Shown here one piece after another: positions 41,780 through 51,379 of a DNA stretch of 64,000 nucleotides. The DNA comes from Enterobacter sp. CC120223-11. Its GTDB lineage: Bacteria; Pseudomonadota; Gammaproteobacteria; Enterobacterales; Enterobacteriaceae. The notes under the pieces were generated by a model. It made no database searches. It was not told where the DNA came from and worked only from the letters and a program-made list of their open reading frames with translations. The position numbers and the translations under genes were made by a program. Location: assembly GCF_900215375.1 (NCBI RefSeq), contig NZ_OBEF01000015.1, forward strand, positions 60,296 through 124,295. Reading direction: 5' to 3'. How positions within the stretch are numbered: position 1 is the stretch's first letter; every line of letters begins with the position of its first letter.

Positions 41780-42086
41780 TTCCCCTCACCCTAACCCTCT
41801 CCCCAAAGGGGAGAGGGAACTGTTCAGTGCGGGTATTGACTTTCTTCCTCGCCCTAAAGGGCAGAGGTGACTGTTCAGTGCGAGTTTTGACTTTCTCCCT
41901 CGCCCTAAAGGGCAGAGGTGACTGTTCAGTGCGAGTTTTTACTTTCTCCCTCGCCCCAAAGAGCAGAGGTGACTGTTCAGTGCGGGTTTTGACTTTCTCC
42001 CTCGCCCCAAAGAGCAGAGGTGACTGTTCAGTGCGGGTTTTGACTTTCTCCCTCGTCCCTTTGGGGAGAGGGTCGGGGTGAGGGGC
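41780..42086. repeat. 51-bp tandem repeat array bracketed by inverted repeats
   Basis: The phrase ACTGTTCAGTGCG occurs five times, at 41819, 41870, 41921, 41972 and 42023, exactly 51 bp apart. Each unit also has TTTTGACTTTCTCCCTCGCC and a short degenerate palindrome around CCCTAAAGGGCAGAGG. Units differ by a few substitutions, so this is a true tandem array and not a CRISPR (no unique spacers). The left end (CCCCTCACCCTAACCCTCTC, 41782-41801) and right end (GAGAGGGTCGGGGTGAGGGG) are inverted copies. The array fills the gap between the convergent barA and garK stops, ending 2 bp before the latter. Confidence 0.92.
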
Positions 42087-42088
42087 GT

Positions 42089-43219
42089 TTATCTCATCCT
42101 GAGCACCGCCGCCACGTTGCGCGCCGTGCGCCTGACGTTTTCCTCCGCACCCGCCAGCGCGTCTTCAAGCGTCCCGACCTGATAAAGCACGCTGAAAACC
42201 GCATCCAGACCGTGCTGGTGAACAACCTCTACGTCCTCGGTCAGGCTTCCGGCAATGGCGATCACCGGGATGTGAAAGCGCTTCGCCACCTTTGCTACCC
42301 CGACAGGCACTTTGCCATGGATGGTCTGGCTGTCGATGCGGCCTTCACCGGTAATCACCAGATCCGCGCTCGCAACCTGCTCAGCCAGCTGCAAAGCCTC
42401 AGTGACGATCTCAATGCCTGGGCGCAGCGTCGCGCCACAAAATGCAAACAGCGCCGCACCCATACCGCCAGCCGCGCCGCCGCCTTCAAGATTCAGAACA
42501 TCAATCTTTAAATCGCGCTCGATAAGCGTGGCGTAGTGCGTCAACGCCGCATCCAACTGTGGGATCATTTCCGCAGTCGCCCCTTTTTGTGGGCCGAACA
42601 CCGCCGTCGCCCCCTCTTTGCCGGTCAGAGGGTTAGTGACATCGCAGGCGACATCAATCCGGCACGCCGCAAGACGCGAGTCCAGCCCGGAGAGATCGAT
42701 ACGCGACAGCTGCTCCAATCCCTCGCCGCCTGGCGGAATTTGCTGCCCGTTTTCGGACAGCAGTTTGACCCCCAGCGCCTGCGCCATTCCTGCGCCACCG
42801 TCGTTGGTGGCGCTGCCACCGATACCAATGATGATGCTCTTCACACCCGCGTCCAGCGCGTGGCGAATCAGCTCGCCTGTTCCCCACGAAGTCGTTTTCA
42901 GGGGATTGCGTCTGGCAGGCGGCACGCTTTCTAAACCACTGGCCGCCGCCATTTCGATAAACGCGGTGTGCTCATCGCCGGAAATGCCGTAGAACGCCTG
43001 TACAGGTTCGCCCAGTGGGCCGGTGACCTTCACCGTGATTACGCGCCCGCAGGTCGCGGCAACCATTGCTTCCACGGTGCCCTCGCCGCCATCCGCCACC
43101 GGAATTTTCACATACTCCGCATCGGGAAAGATCTGCCTGAAGCCCTCTTCGATGGCGCAGGCCACGTCGAGCGCACTCAGGCTCTCCTTATACGAATCCG
43201 GGGCAATCACGATTTTCAT
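42089..43219 (-). CDS. garK: Glycerate 2-kinase
   Basis: Phosphorylates D-glycerate to 2-phosphoglycerate, the end step of glucarate/galactarate breakdown. The 376-residue protein is a GckA/GlxK-type kinase: MKIVIAPDSYKESLSALDVA, IPVADGGEGTVEAM, IIGIGGSATNDGGAGMAQALG and VITGEGRIDSQTIHGKVPVGVA are family signatures. It is last in the gudP-gudX-gudD-garK run, 34 bp after gudD. E. coli K-12 keeps garK in garPLRK instead, so this may be the sole or a second copy; the close paralogue GlxK cannot be fully excluded. Confidence 0.87.
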   Translation of the reverse strand: MKIVIAPDSYKESLSALDVACAIEEGFRQIFPDAEYVKIPVADGGEGTVEAMVAATCGRVITVKVTGPLGEPVQAFYGISGDEHTAFIEMAAASGLESVPPARRNPLKTTSWGTGELIRHALDAGVKSIIIGIGGSATNDGGAGMAQALGVKLLSENGQQIPPGGEGLEQLSRIDLSGLDSRLAACRIDVACDVTNPLTGKEGATAVFGPQKGATAEMIPQLDAALTHYATLIERDLKIDVLNLEGGGAAGGMGAALFAFCGATLRPGIEIVTEALQLAEQVASADLVITGEGRIDSQTIHGKVPVGVAKVAKRFHIPVIAIAGSLTEDVEVVHQHGLDAVFSVLYQVGTLEDALAGAEENVRRTARNVAAVLRMR

Positions 43220-43253
43220 AGGCTGTCCTTAACAGAGTTCCGGCATTTTTCCG

Positions 43254-44597
43254 TCAGCGCACCATGCAGGGGCGCTTGTTGTCGAAGGTCCATTCAGGAA
43301 TCAAATACTGCATTCCCATCGCATCATCACGTGCGCCGAGGCCGTGCTTCTGATACAGCTCATGGGCCTGCATGACGCGGTCCATATCCAGCTCAACGCC
43401 GAGGCCCGGCGTGGAAGGCACCTGCACCATGCCGCCTTTGATCTCAAACGGCTGTTTCGTCAGGCGCTGATTGCCCTCCTGCCAAATCCAGTGGGTATCG
43501 ATGGCGGTGACTTTGCCCGGTGCTGCGGCAGCCACGTGAGTGAACATTGCCAGCGAAATGTCGAAATGGTTGTTGGAGTGCGAGCCCCATGTGAGACCAA
43601 ACTCATGGCACATCTGCGCCACGCGCACCGAGCCCTGCATCGTCCAGAAGTGCGGGTCCGCCAGCGGAATATCCACCGACTGTAATGAGAGCGTGTGCCC
43701 CATCTGCCGCCAGTCCGTCGCAATCATATTGGTGGCGGTCGGCAGGCCGGTCGCACGGCGGAATTCCGCCATCACTTCCCGCCCGGAGAAGCCCTGCTCT
43801 GCGCCGCAAGGATCTTCCGCATAGGCCAGCACGTTCCGCAGCTGCTTGCCGATTTTGATTGCCTCATCCAGCGACCAGGCACCATTCGGATCGAGCGTCA
43901 CGCGCGCCTGCGGGAAGCGTTTTGCCAGCGCCGTCACCGCTTCGGCTTCTTCTTCGCCGCTCAGCACGCCACCTTTGAGTTTGAAATCGTTGAAGCCATA
44001 TTTCTCATACGCGGCTTCCGCCAAACGCACCACGGCATCCGGGGTCATGGCTTCATCATGACGCACGCGATACCAGTCGCATTTATCATCCGGCTGGCTC
44101 TGGTACGGCAGCGGCGTACGTTTACGATCGCCAACGAAGAACAGGTAACCGAGCATTTCCACTTCGCTGCGCTGCTGTCCGTCGCCCAGCAATGAGGCAA
44201 CGTTGACGCCCAGATGCTGGCCGAGCAGATCGAGCAGCGCCGCCTCAATGCCCGTCACCACGTGAATGGTGGTTCGCAGGTCGAAGGTTTGCAGGCCGCG
44301 CCCGCCGGAGTCGCGGTCGGCAAAGGCGTTACGCACCGCATTGAGCACATTTTTGTATTCGCCGAGGGTTTTGCCTACGACCAGCGCCGCGGCATCTTCC
44401 AGGGTCTGCCGAATTTTCTCACCGCCGGGAATTTCACCGACGCCCGTGTGCCCGGAGTTGTCCTTAATCATCACGATATTGCGGGTGAAGAACGGCGCGT
44501 GCGCCCCGCTCAGGTTCATCAGCATGCTGTCGTGCCCGGCAACCGGGATCACCTGCATCGAAGTCACGACCGGCGTGGAGTGTTGAAGCGTCATCAT
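43254..44597 (-). CDS. gudD: Glucarate dehydratase
   Basis: Enolase-superfamily enzyme that dehydrates D-glucarate (and L-idarate) to 5-dehydro-4-deoxyglucarate. The 447-residue protein has the KxK catalytic pair in [10 protein letters not shown], metal ligands in TLDPNGAW and [10 protein letters not shown], the NMIATDW motif, and the general acid/base histidine in [14 protein letters not shown]. The start could be the second of two adjacent ATGs (44594); AAGGA lies 4 bases before the first and 7 before the second. It is 10 bp downstream of its paralogue gudX. Confidence 0.96.
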   Translation of the reverse strand: MMTLQHSTPVVTSMQVIPVAGHDSMLMNLSGAHAPFFTRNIVMIKDNSGHTGVGEIPGGEKIRQTLEDAAALVVGKTLGEYKNVLNAVRNAFADRDSGGRGLQTFDLRTTIHVVTGIEAALLDLLGQHLGVNVASLLGDGQQRSEVEMLGYLFFVGDRKRTPLPYQSQPDDKCDWYRVRHDEAMTPDAVVRLAEAAYEKYGFNDFKLKGGVLSGEEEAEAVTALAKRFPQARVTLDPNGAWSLDEAIKIGKQLRNVLAYAEDPCGAEQGFSGREVMAEFRRATGLPTATNMIATDWRQMGHTLSLQSVDIPLADPHFWTMQGSVRVAQMCHEFGLTWGSHSNNHFDISLAMFTHVAAAAPGKVTAIDTHWIWQEGNQRLTKQPFEIKGGMVQVPSTPGLGVELDMDRVMQAHELYQKHGLGARDDAMGMQYLIPEWTFDNKRPCMVR

Positions 44598-44607
44598 GCA
44601 ATCCTTT

Positions 44608-45951
44608 TTAGTGAGTGCGACCGAAAACAGGACGTTTGCGATCGAATGTCCAGCCTGGGATTAAATACTGCATCGGTATCGCGTCATTACGCGCGCCGTC
44701 GGGCAGGCGTTTATAGGCCTCATGGGCCTTTTCAACCTGCGCCCAGTCAAGCTCGACCCCAAGCCCTGGCGCCTGCGGCACGGCGATTTTACCGTTTTCT
44801 ATCTGCAGTGGATTTTGGGTCAGTCTGGCATCACCTTCCTGCCAGATCCAGTGTGTATCAATGGCGGTCGGCTTGCCAGGCGCCGCCGCGCCGACGTGGG
44901 TAAACATGGCAAGGGAGATGTCGAAATGATTGTTCGAGTGACAGCCCCAGGTTAGCCCCCAGTCATCGCAAAGCTGCGCCACGCGTACCGCACCGGAAAG
45001 CGTCCAGAAATGCGGGTCGGCCAGTGGAATATCGACGGCGTTAAGCATCACCGCGTGCCCCATTTCGCGCCAGTTGGTGGCAATCATGTTGGTTGCCACC
45101 GGCAGGCCCGTGGCGCGGCGGAACTCGGCCATCACTTCACGCCCCGAAAAGCCCTGCTCTGCGCCGCACGGATCTTCAGCATAGGTCAGCACGTCCTGCA
45201 TGCCTTTGCAGAGCGCGATGGCTTCATCGAGCAGCCACGCGCCGTTGGGATCAACGGTGATTCGCGCATCGGGGAAGCGTTTCTTGAGCGCTTTCGCCGT
45301 CTCAATTTCCTGCTCGCCCGGCAGCACGCCGCCTTTTAGTTTGAAATCTTTGAAGCCGTATCTGTCCTGCGCCGCTTCCGCCAGCTGCACCACGGCAGAA
45401 GAAGATAGCGCTTCCTGGTGACGCAGGTGATACCAGTCGTGGCCATCACGCCGCCCTTCGGCATACGGCAAGTCCGTTTTGTTGCGATCGCCGATGTAGA
45501 ACAGATACCCCAGCACCGTCACCGCATCGCGTTGCTTACCCGGGCCCAGCAGCTCACAGACGGGCACGTTCAGCGCCTGACCGAGCAGATCCAGCAGCGC
45601 AGCCTCGAGCGCCGCCACGGCGTTCACCTTCAGTTCAAACGTCCAGGCACCTTTGCCGAAGGTATCGAAATCCGCCGCCTGATTGCCCTTGTGAACCTGC
45701 TGCACCACCCGATTCATACGGGCAATTTCCTGGCCGACAACCTGCGGAATCGCCTCCACCAGCGTCTGATAAATCACTTTCCCACCGGGCGCTTCACCCA
45801 CGCCGGTATGCCCGGCGTTATCGGTGAGCACCACAATGTTGCGGGTGAAGTACGCGTGGTGCGCGCCGCCGATGTTCATCAGCATGCTGTCCTGCGCCGC
45901 CACCGGGATCACTTTCATATCGGTGATTACCGGGCTTGCCTGAGTATTCAT
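44608..45951 (-). CDS. gudX: Glucarate dehydratase-related protein GudX
   Basis: Paralogue of GudD in tandem with it, also 447 residues. All catalytic and metal-binding motifs of the family are still visible ([47 protein letters not shown]), so loss of activity cannot be claimed from residues alone. In E. coli GudX has been described as a dehydratase-like protein of poor or uncertain activity, possibly forming mixed oligomers. Its ATG overlaps the gudP stop by 4 bp. Confidence 0.93.
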   Translation of the reverse strand: MNTQASPVITDMKVIPVAAQDSMLMNIGGAHHAYFTRNIVVLTDNAGHTGVGEAPGGKVIYQTLVEAIPQVVGQEIARMNRVVQQVHKGNQAADFDTFGKGAWTFELKVNAVAALEAALLDLLGQALNVPVCELLGPGKQRDAVTVLGYLFYIGDRNKTDLPYAEGRRDGHDWYHLRHQEALSSSAVVQLAEAAQDRYGFKDFKLKGGVLPGEQEIETAKALKKRFPDARITVDPNGAWLLDEAIALCKGMQDVLTYAEDPCGAEQGFSGREVMAEFRRATGLPVATNMIATNWREMGHAVMLNAVDIPLADPHFWTLSGAVRVAQLCDDWGLTWGCHSNNHFDISLAMFTHVGAAAPGKPTAIDTHWIWQEGDARLTQNPLQIENGKIAVPQAPGLGVELDWAQVEKAHEAYKRLPDGARNDAIPMQYLIPGWTFDRKRPVFGRTH

Positions 45952-47306
45952 GCCGCACGCTCCGCAACAGGTTTCAGTTCAATGCGTTTAATATCTCCCA
46001 CCAGCACCAGGTAGCTCAGCACCGCCACCAGCGCGTGGATGCCAACGTAAATCAGCGCCCAGTTGAATGAACCGGTGGTTGCCACGATGTAACCGATAGC
46101 AATCGGGGTCACGATCCCGGAAACGTTGCCGAACATATTGAACAGGCCGCCGCTGAGACCGCTGATTTCTTTCGGTGCCGTATCTGCCATCACCGCCCAG
46201 CCCAGCGCGCCAATGCCTTTGCCGAAGAAGGCCATCGCCATAAAGCCGATAATCATCCATTCCGCATCCACATAGTTACAGAACACCATGCTCATCGACA
46301 GCAGCATGCCGAGCACGATAGGCGTTTTACGCGCCACGTTCAGCGAGCCGGTTTTGCGCATCAGCCAGTCGGAAATGATCCCGCCGAGCACGCCGCCAAC
46401 GAAGCCGCAGACCGCCGGAATGGAAGCGACAAATCCCGCTTTCAGAATTGACATGCCGCGCGCCTGCACCAGGTACACCGGGAACCAGGTGATAAAGAAG
46501 TAGGTCAGCGCGTTGATGCAGTACTGGCCCAGATAGATACCGACCATCATTCGGGAGCCGATCAGCTGCTTAATCTGCTGCCATTTCTCACGCATCGGCA
46601 CCTGCTGCACGCTCTTTTTCTGATCCATGTTGATCAGCGCGCCGCCCTCTGCGATGTAGTCCAGCTCTTTCTGGTTTACGCCCGGGTGCTGGTTAGGTTC
46701 GTGGATCATCTTCAGCCACAGGAAGCTAATCAGGATCCCGAGTCCGCCCATAAAGAAGAACACGTGCGACCAGCCCACTTCATGCGTCAGCCAGCCCATG
46801 ATTGGTGCGAAGATCACAGTAGCGAAATACTGGGCCGAGTTAAAGATGGCCACCGCCGTGCCCCTTTCCTGCGCCGGGAACCAGGCGGCTACAATACGGC
46901 TGTTGCCAGGGAAGGAAGGCGCTTCAGCAAGGCCAACCAGGAAACGCAGGGTAAACAGCGCCACGATAATGCCGAAGCCGTTGAAGATATCGACGAAGCC
47001 TTGTAACAGGGTAAACATCGACCAGGTGAAAATTGACCAGAAGTAGACTCGCTTGGAGCCGAAGCGGTCAAGCAGCCAGCCTCCTGGAATTTGGCCAATG
47101 ACGTAGGCCCATGAAAAAGCGGAGAAAACATAGCCCATCCCGACAGGATCCAGGCCGATATCTTTGGCCATTTCTGACCCGGCAATCGACAGCGTGGCGC
47201 GGTCGCCGTAGTTAAAGGAGGTGACGATAAACAGCATCACCACAATCCAGTAGCGCGCGTTGGTCCGCTTTTCTGCAGCCGCCGTCGCCTGACTTAGTGA
47301 ACTCAT
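45948..47306 (-). CDS. gudP: D-glucarate/galactarate MFS permease
   Basis: Inner-membrane proton symporter of the anion:cation symporter group of the major facilitator superfamily; imports glucarate. ATG 47306 (AGGAGTAC upstream) gives 452 residues starting [20 protein letters not shown], near the 450 of E. coli; the longer reading frame upstream is unsupported. About 12 membrane helices; [12 protein letters not shown] and [21 protein letters not shown] are family motifs. First gene of the operon; the 279 bp upstream should hold the CdaR-controlled promoter, which I could not pin down. Confidence 0.95.
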   Translation of the reverse strand: MSSLSQATAAAEKRTNARYWIVVMLFIVTSFNYGDRATLSIAGSEMAKDIGLDPVGMGYVFSAFSWAYVIGQIPGGWLLDRFGSKRVYFWSIFTWSMFTLLQGFVDIFNGFGIIVALFTLRFLVGLAEAPSFPGNSRIVAAWFPAQERGTAVAIFNSAQYFATVIFAPIMGWLTHEVGWSHVFFFMGGLGILISFLWLKMIHEPNQHPGVNQKELDYIAEGGALINMDQKKSVQQVPMREKWQQIKQLIGSRMMVGIYLGQYCINALTYFFITWFPVYLVQARGMSILKAGFVASIPAVCGFVGGVLGGIISDWLMRKTGSLNVARKTPIVLGMLLSMSMVFCNYVDAEWMIIGFMAMAFFGKGIGALGWAVMADTAPKEISGLSGGLFNMFGNVSGIVTPIAIGYIVATTGSFNWALIYVGIHALVAVLSYLVLVGDIKRIELKPVAERAA

Positions 47307-47549
47307 TGTTGTACTCCTGAGGCTTCCCTCATTCTGAACAACGTAACCTGTAGGGTAATCAGAATGATGTTTGTTTTTATGGCGGCGTCGCACTCAGGCG
47401 CGCCACGTTTTATTCACCGGCAGAAGAAGTATAAAAACGCGCACGCACAGGCTCACCGTGCATAAACACAGCATTCACGTAGTGTGGGAAGGTGTTTTGT
47501 GGCTTATGCCCAGGAGGATGGGGGCTGGTTCACGAAATGAGGAATGGAG

Positions 47550-47580
47550 AGAGAAAAATGCCCTTCGGCTGAAGGGCATT
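47550..47580 (-). terminator. Terminator after yqcA
   Basis: AATGCCCTTC (47557-47566) and GAAGGGCATT (47571-47580) form a perfect 10-bp stem with a 4-base loop; on the minus strand it is followed by TTTTTCTCTC. It ends the yqcC-truC-yqcA message and insulates the gud promoter region. Confidence 0.85.
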
Positions 47581-47585
47581 GAGGG

Positions 47586-48029
47586 TTAATCGAGCAGCGT
47601 GACCCACTGCTCCACCCACGGGTTGGAAATACTTTCAGGCTCAGGATCTTCGCTGGCGTCAATCATCAGCATGTCGCCAATGCGCTGCGCGCCCTGCTCT
47701 TGCAACAGCGCATCAAATTTTTTGCCGCCGCCGCAAAAATGCGAGTAGGTGCTGTCGCCGAGCGCAATAATGCCGTAGCGCAAATGGGGCTGATACATGT
47801 CCTGAATCCCCTGATACAGCGGCACAATGCTGTCCGGAAGATCGCCTTGCCCGGTGGTGGAGGTCACGACCAGGGCGTACTTCCCCTGATATGACGCCCA
47901 GTCATCGACTTCCGGATCTTCAAAGACCTTCGCCTGGTGGCCGTGCGCTTTGAGGATCGTTTCTGCTTCTTCCGCCACCAGTAGCGCGTTTCCGTACATG
48001 GTGCCGACAAAAATGCCTACTTCCGCCAT
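47586..48029 (-). CDS. yqcA: Flavodoxin-like protein YqcA
   Basis: Small FMN-binding flavodoxin-family electron carrier of unknown partner, 147 residues. The phosphate-binding loop is [15 protein letters not shown] (about residues 8-22), and the [12 protein letters not shown] loop near residue 57 and [12 protein letters not shown] near 92 stack on the flavin. It is 16 bp downstream of truC in the conserved yqcC-truC-yqcA order. Confidence 0.93.
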   Translation of the reverse strand: MAEVGIFVGTMYGNALLVAEEAETILKAHGHQAKVFEDPEVDDWASYQGKYALVVTSTTGQGDLPDSIVPLYQGIQDMYQPHLRYGIIALGDSTYSHFCGGGKKFDALLQEQGAQRIGDMLMIDASEDPEPESISNPWVEQWVTLLD

Positions 48030-48045
48030 TACTTTGCTCCCTGAA

Positions 48046-48828
48046 TCATTCAGTTATGCGGTCATCCTGACCGTTGTCCGGCGTAAACTCAACCCTTTCA
48101 ACCTCAGGGAGAAGGCCACGCCAGCCGAAATGTGACATTGCCTGCATCCAGATATCATCGAGGCTGGCGCGAATCGTCAGCGGCTCGCCGGTGAAGGGGT
48201 GGGTCAGATGCAGCTCGCTGGCGTGCAGCATTAAGCGATGACAGCCGAAATGCTCCGCCGCACTGCGGTTCTGGCGCAAATCACCGTGCTTGCTGTCACC
48301 GAGGATCGGATGGCGAAGATGGCTCATGTGGCGACGCAGCTGATGCTTGCGTCCGGTTTTCGGATCGAGCTCCACCAGGCCGTAGCGCGTGGTTGGATAG
48401 CGCCCGGTGGGGACTGGCATTTCCACCGTCGCCAGGCCGCGGTAGTGCGTCACCGCAGGCTGCGCTTCTTTATCTTCGCGGGCAAACTTATCGGCGATTT
48501 TATCCAGCTCTTCTACCAGCGGATAATCAAGCACCGCTTCTTCCGTCAGCCAGCCGCGCACGATGGCGTGATAGCGTTTCTGGATCTGATGCTGCTCAAA
48601 CTGCTGCGAAAGGCGACGGCCCGCTTCGCTTGATAATCCCATCAGCAATACGCCGGAGGTGGGCCTGTCGAGGCGATGCACGGTAAACACATGCTGACCA
48701 ATCTGGTCGCGCACGGTCTGCATCACCACCACTTTTTCATCGCGATCGAGCCAGCTGCGGTGCACCAGCCAGCCGGAGGGTTTATTGACGGCAACCAGCC
48801 ATTCATCCTGATAGAGGATCTCCAGCAT
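48046..48828 (-). CDS. truC: tRNA pseudouridine(65) synthase TruC
   Basis: RluA/RsuA-family pseudouridine synthase that modifies U65 of tRNA-Ile and tRNA-Asp. The 260-residue protein has the catalytic aspartate in [16 protein letters not shown] (about residues 49-64) and the conserved [21 protein letters not shown] motif. The ATG shares one base with the yqcC stop, which implies coupled translation. Confidence 0.95.
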   Translation of the reverse strand: MLEILYQDEWLVAVNKPSGWLVHRSWLDRDEKVVVMQTVRDQIGQHVFTVHRLDRPTSGVLLMGLSSEAGRRLSQQFEQHQIQKRYHAIVRGWLTEEAVLDYPLVEELDKIADKFAREDKEAQPAVTHYRGLATVEMPVPTGRYPTTRYGLVELDPKTGRKHQLRRHMSHLRHPILGDSKHGDLRQNRSAAEHFGCHRLMLHASELHLTHPFTGEPLTIRASLDDIWMQAMSHFGWRGLLPEVERVEFTPDNGQDDRITE

Positions 48829-49157
48829 CAGTCGTCAACATCCGCAAACAGGGCATCGAGCTGCTCAAGCTCCGGCAGAATAATCGCCCGAAACGGATGG
48901 CCCGCCTCGAGGGCGATTTCGTAATAAGGCGCAACGGCGAAGCTTTGCGGCAGCGGCTGCTGGCTCTCGATAAGCTGATGCATACGGGGGATCAGCACCC
49001 ATTGCAGCCATTCGAGCGGCTCCAGCGTGTCCATGCAGAAAGGCTGTGTGCTGTCGAACACGCTGGCGTCCGGCGCGGTGTTCTGCCAGTGCTGATGTTC
49101 GCGCAGCAGGGATTCAATCGCGTGCAGGCGCAGGCGCACGCTATCGTGATGGCTCAT
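48828..49157 (-). CDS. yqcC: YqcC family protein (DUF446)
   Basis: Small cytoplasmic protein of unknown function conserved next to truC. ATG 49157 gives 109 residues starting MSHHDSVRLRLHAIE, the E. coli length; the longer frame would run back towards the csrB terminator. The sequence is mostly helical by eye, with the conserved QHWQN, STQPFCMDTLEPLEWLQWV and PRMHQLIESQQPLP segments. No catalytic motif was recognised. First gene of the yqcC-truC-yqcA operon. Confidence 0.9.
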   Translation of the reverse strand: MSHHDSVRLRLHAIESLLREHQHWQNTAPDASVFDSTQPFCMDTLEPLEWLQWVLIPRMHQLIESQQPLPQSFAVAPYYEIALEAGHPFRAIILPELEQLDALFADVDD

Positions 49158-49224
49158 GAAAACCTCGGAAGAGACGTCGAAATGGAAATCTGCGGCGCAG
49201 GATACCATCGGTATGGCGGGAAAT

Positions 49225-49592
49225 AAAAAAAGGAGCACTGTTTTTACACAGTGCTCCCGGTTCGTTTCGCAGCAATCCAGCTACTTTTGGTGCTCCCTGC
49301 TCATCCGTGACAACTTTTCCTGCGGTCTCCTGACCAAGTTCATCCGTAAACTTTTGCATCCTGCTCGCACCACCCCGATGCGATTTCACTTATCCGTAAG
49401 TGTGTCCTGATCTTCCTGATCCACCGGGCATCATGACCGGCTCTCATTCTCCATCCTGGAGGTGTCCTTTAACGCGTCCTGCGTCATCCTTTTGCTTGCA
49501 TCCTCAAGCCTGTCCTTGTAGCACCGTCCTGGTGTATCCTGCTGAAGCGTCATCATCCTGATGTTCGCTTCGTTTCGCGACTCCCTGTCGAC
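49225..49592 (-). ncRNA. csrB: CsrB regulatory RNA
   Basis: Sequesters the RNA-binding protein CsrA through many GGA-containing loops. On the minus strand the RNA would start at 49592 with GTCGACAGGGAGTC, the known E. coli 5' end, and finish in a strong intrinsic terminator (GGGAGCACTGT hairpin, 49230-49258, then T7). The length, about 368 nt, agrees with E. coli. I count about 23 GGA trinucleotides, many as CAGGATG or AGGAT in hairpin loops. Position between yqcC and syd is also conserved. The promoter has a TATAC-like element just upstream of the start. Confidence 0.96.
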
Positions 49593-49765
49593 CTGTATAG
49601 AATCCCCTATTTCGCCTCGTCTTACAAGACGCCTTTAACGACTCCACTAAGTTAGTTTTCATATGAAAGTGGGAAGACCAAACTCTAACTTATTGATTTA
49701 AATAAATAGTGATAAAAACGAAGCGGCAATATCCGGGGAATGATCCGGCGATCTCCTACAGAGTA

Positions 49766-49783
49766 TGTAAGAGATCTCTCACA
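49766..49783. promoter_or_regulatory. UvrY (GacA) box upstream of csrB
   Basis: TGTAAGAGATCTCTCACA is an 18-bp inverted repeat with one mismatch and fits the known UvrY/GacA recognition palindrome. It is centred about 182 bp upstream of the csrB start, a distance like that reported for E. coli csrB, and 20 bp past the syd stop. Confidence 0.88.
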
Positions 49784-49802
49784 AGGATCCTGGGCTGATG
49801 GA

Positions 49803-50348
49803 TTACACAAGGGGCTCAAGGTGAGTCAGGAAGCTCGCGATGGAGGCGGAAAGCGTGGTGCGATTGCGGGTGCCCAGGGTCTCAAGAACCACTTCGCCCG
49901 TCAGATTGCAGACAGAAACTACATCCAGTTCACTGTCCAGCGTAGCGATAAACAGCGTCGGTGAAAGCTTGAGGCGTTTCTGCGTCACCAGATGACCAAT
50001 CAGATTTTCCTGCACTCGCTGGAAGTCATCCGGGCTCCAGACCTGCAGCAGCGTAAGCTGTCGTGCACCAAAGGTGGCTGGCATATCACCGGCAAACTGG
50101 CTGGTATAATAAGTTTGAAGCGGCTGTTGTACCACAATATCCAGCGCCCTTTCAACCGCTTCCAGAGTGGGCTCCAGGCTAAACGGCTGAGGCTGCCAGA
50201 ATACCGCCTCCTCTTCTGTGCGCGTTACGCAGGGGGAAGGGACTCCGTACAGTTCTTCGCTGCGCGGCGAGGTGCCATGGCGCTGCTGCCAGGCATCACA
50301 ATAACGTTGGGTAAACCCCTCCAGGGCTTCGGCGGTCTGCTGATCCAC
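49803..50348 (-). CDS. syd: SecY-interacting protein Syd
   Basis: Cytoplasmic acidic protein that binds SecY and is thought to monitor the translocon. The GTG at 50348 gives 181 residues as in E. coli; an upstream TTG (50369) would add seven residues with no support. Conserved segments are [27 protein letters not shown]-like [44 protein letters not shown] and the C-terminal ETLGTRNRT. Divergent from queF. Confidence 0.93.
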   Translation of the reverse strand: MDQQTAEALEGFTQRYCDAWQQRHGTSPRSEELYGVPSPCVTRTEEEAVFWQPQPFSLEPTLEAVERALDIVVQQPLQTYYTSQFAGDMPATFGARQLTLLQVWSPDDFQRVQENLIGHLVTQKRLKLSPTLFIATLDSELDVVSVCNLTGEVVLETLGTRNRTTLSASIASFLTHLEPLV

Positions 50349-50417
50349 TGCTTTCTCTCTCCAGGTCAACCAGGATAAACTGAAACCATTAGTCTACCTG
50401 CTTTATGACGGTGAAAC

Positions 50418-51263
50418 ATGTCTTCTTATGATAACCACCAGGCACTCTCTGGCCTGACGCTCGGTAAATCCACTGATTACCGCGATGTTTACGATGCAAG
50501 CCTGCTGCAGCCTGTTCCGCGCAGCCTGAACCGAGACCCGCTCGGACTGCATGCCGATAACCTGCCGTTTCACGGCGGTGATATCTGGACGCTCTACGAG
50601 CTCTCCTGGCTGAACGCGAAAGGTCTGCCGCAGGTGGCGGTCGGCCACGTTGAGCTGAGCGACACCAGCGCCAACCTGGTCGAATCGAAAAGTTTCAAGC
50701 TCTACCTGAACAGCTTCAACCAGACCCGTTTCGCCAGTTGGGAAGAGGTTCGTGCCACGCTCGAACGCGATCTTCGTGGCTGTGCGCAGGGTGATGTTAG
50801 CGTCGCGCTGTTCCGTCTTGATGAAATGGAAGGTCAGCCGATTGCCCATTTCCACGGCAGCTGCATCGACGATCAGGACATCGAGATTGAAAGCTACGAA
50901 TTCAGCGCTGACCATTTACAGGATGCCGCCAGCGGTAAAGTCGTTGAAGAAACGCTGGTCAGCCATCTGCTGAAATCCAACTGTCTCATCACCAACCAGC
51001 CGGACTGGGGCTCGGTGCAGATTCAGTACCGCGGGCCGAAGATCGACCGTGAAAAGCTGCTGCGTTACCTGGTCTCTTTCCGCCATCACAACGAATTCCA
51101 CGAACAGTGCGTCGAGCGTATTTTTAGCGACATCCAGCGCTTCTGCCAGCCGGAATCGCTCAGCGTCTACGCGCGCTACACCCGCCGCGGCGGGCTGGAT
51201 ATCAACCCGTGGCGCAGCAACACGGATTTCGTTCCGGCGACTGGACGCCTGGTGCGCCAGTAA
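50418..51263 (+). CDS. queF: NADPH-dependent 7-cyano-7-deazaguanine reductase
   Basis: Reduces the nitrile of preQ0 to preQ1 in queuosine synthesis. The 281-residue protein is the bimodular (two tunnel-fold) type. The substrate-binding motif [17 protein letters not shown] is at about residues 91-107, and the catalytic cysteine lies in [17 protein letters not shown] in the second module near residue 190. QueD, QueE and QueF are all encoded within this window though not contiguously. Confidence 0.96.
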   Translation: MSSYDNHQALSGLTLGKSTDYRDVYDASLLQPVPRSLNRDPLGLHADNLPFHGGDIWTLYELSWLNAKGLPQVAVGHVELSDTSANLVESKSFKLYLNSFNQTRFASWEEVRATLERDLRGCAQGDVSVALFRLDEMEGQPIAHFHGSCIDDQDIEIESYEFSADHLQDAASGKVVEETLVSHLLKSNCLITNQPDWGSVQIQYRGPKIDREKLLRYLVSFRHHNEFHEQCVERIFSDIQRFCQPESLSVYARYTRRGGLDINPWRSNTDFVPATGRLVRQ

Positions 51264-51281
51264 CATAAATCATTGCAAAAT

Positions 51282-51308
51282 AAAGCGCGGATATGTCCGC
51301 GCTTTTTC
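51282..51308 (+). terminator. Terminator after queF
   Basis: AAAGCGCGGA (51282-51291) pairs with TCCGCGCTTT (51296-51305) around TATG, followed by TTC TT. A clean intrinsic terminator. Confidence 0.88.
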
Positions 51309-51379
51309 TTGTGGAAAACAAACAGGCAAGGCTATTGTAATCAATAGGGAAGACGATACTCGTCCCGTAAGGAGCTCAC

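Noticed and set aside
41665..42081. Open frame across the 51-bp array encoding 17-residue repeats
   Set aside because: It starts inside barA in another frame, has no ribosome site, and exists only because the repeat length is a multiple of three.
41780..42086. Possible CRISPR array
   Set aside because: The repeats are contiguous 51-bp units with no unique spacers and there are no cas genes nearby.
49740..49964. 74-residue plus-strand open frame across the csrB promoter region
   Set aside because: It overlaps the UvrY box and the 3' end of syd and has no start signal.
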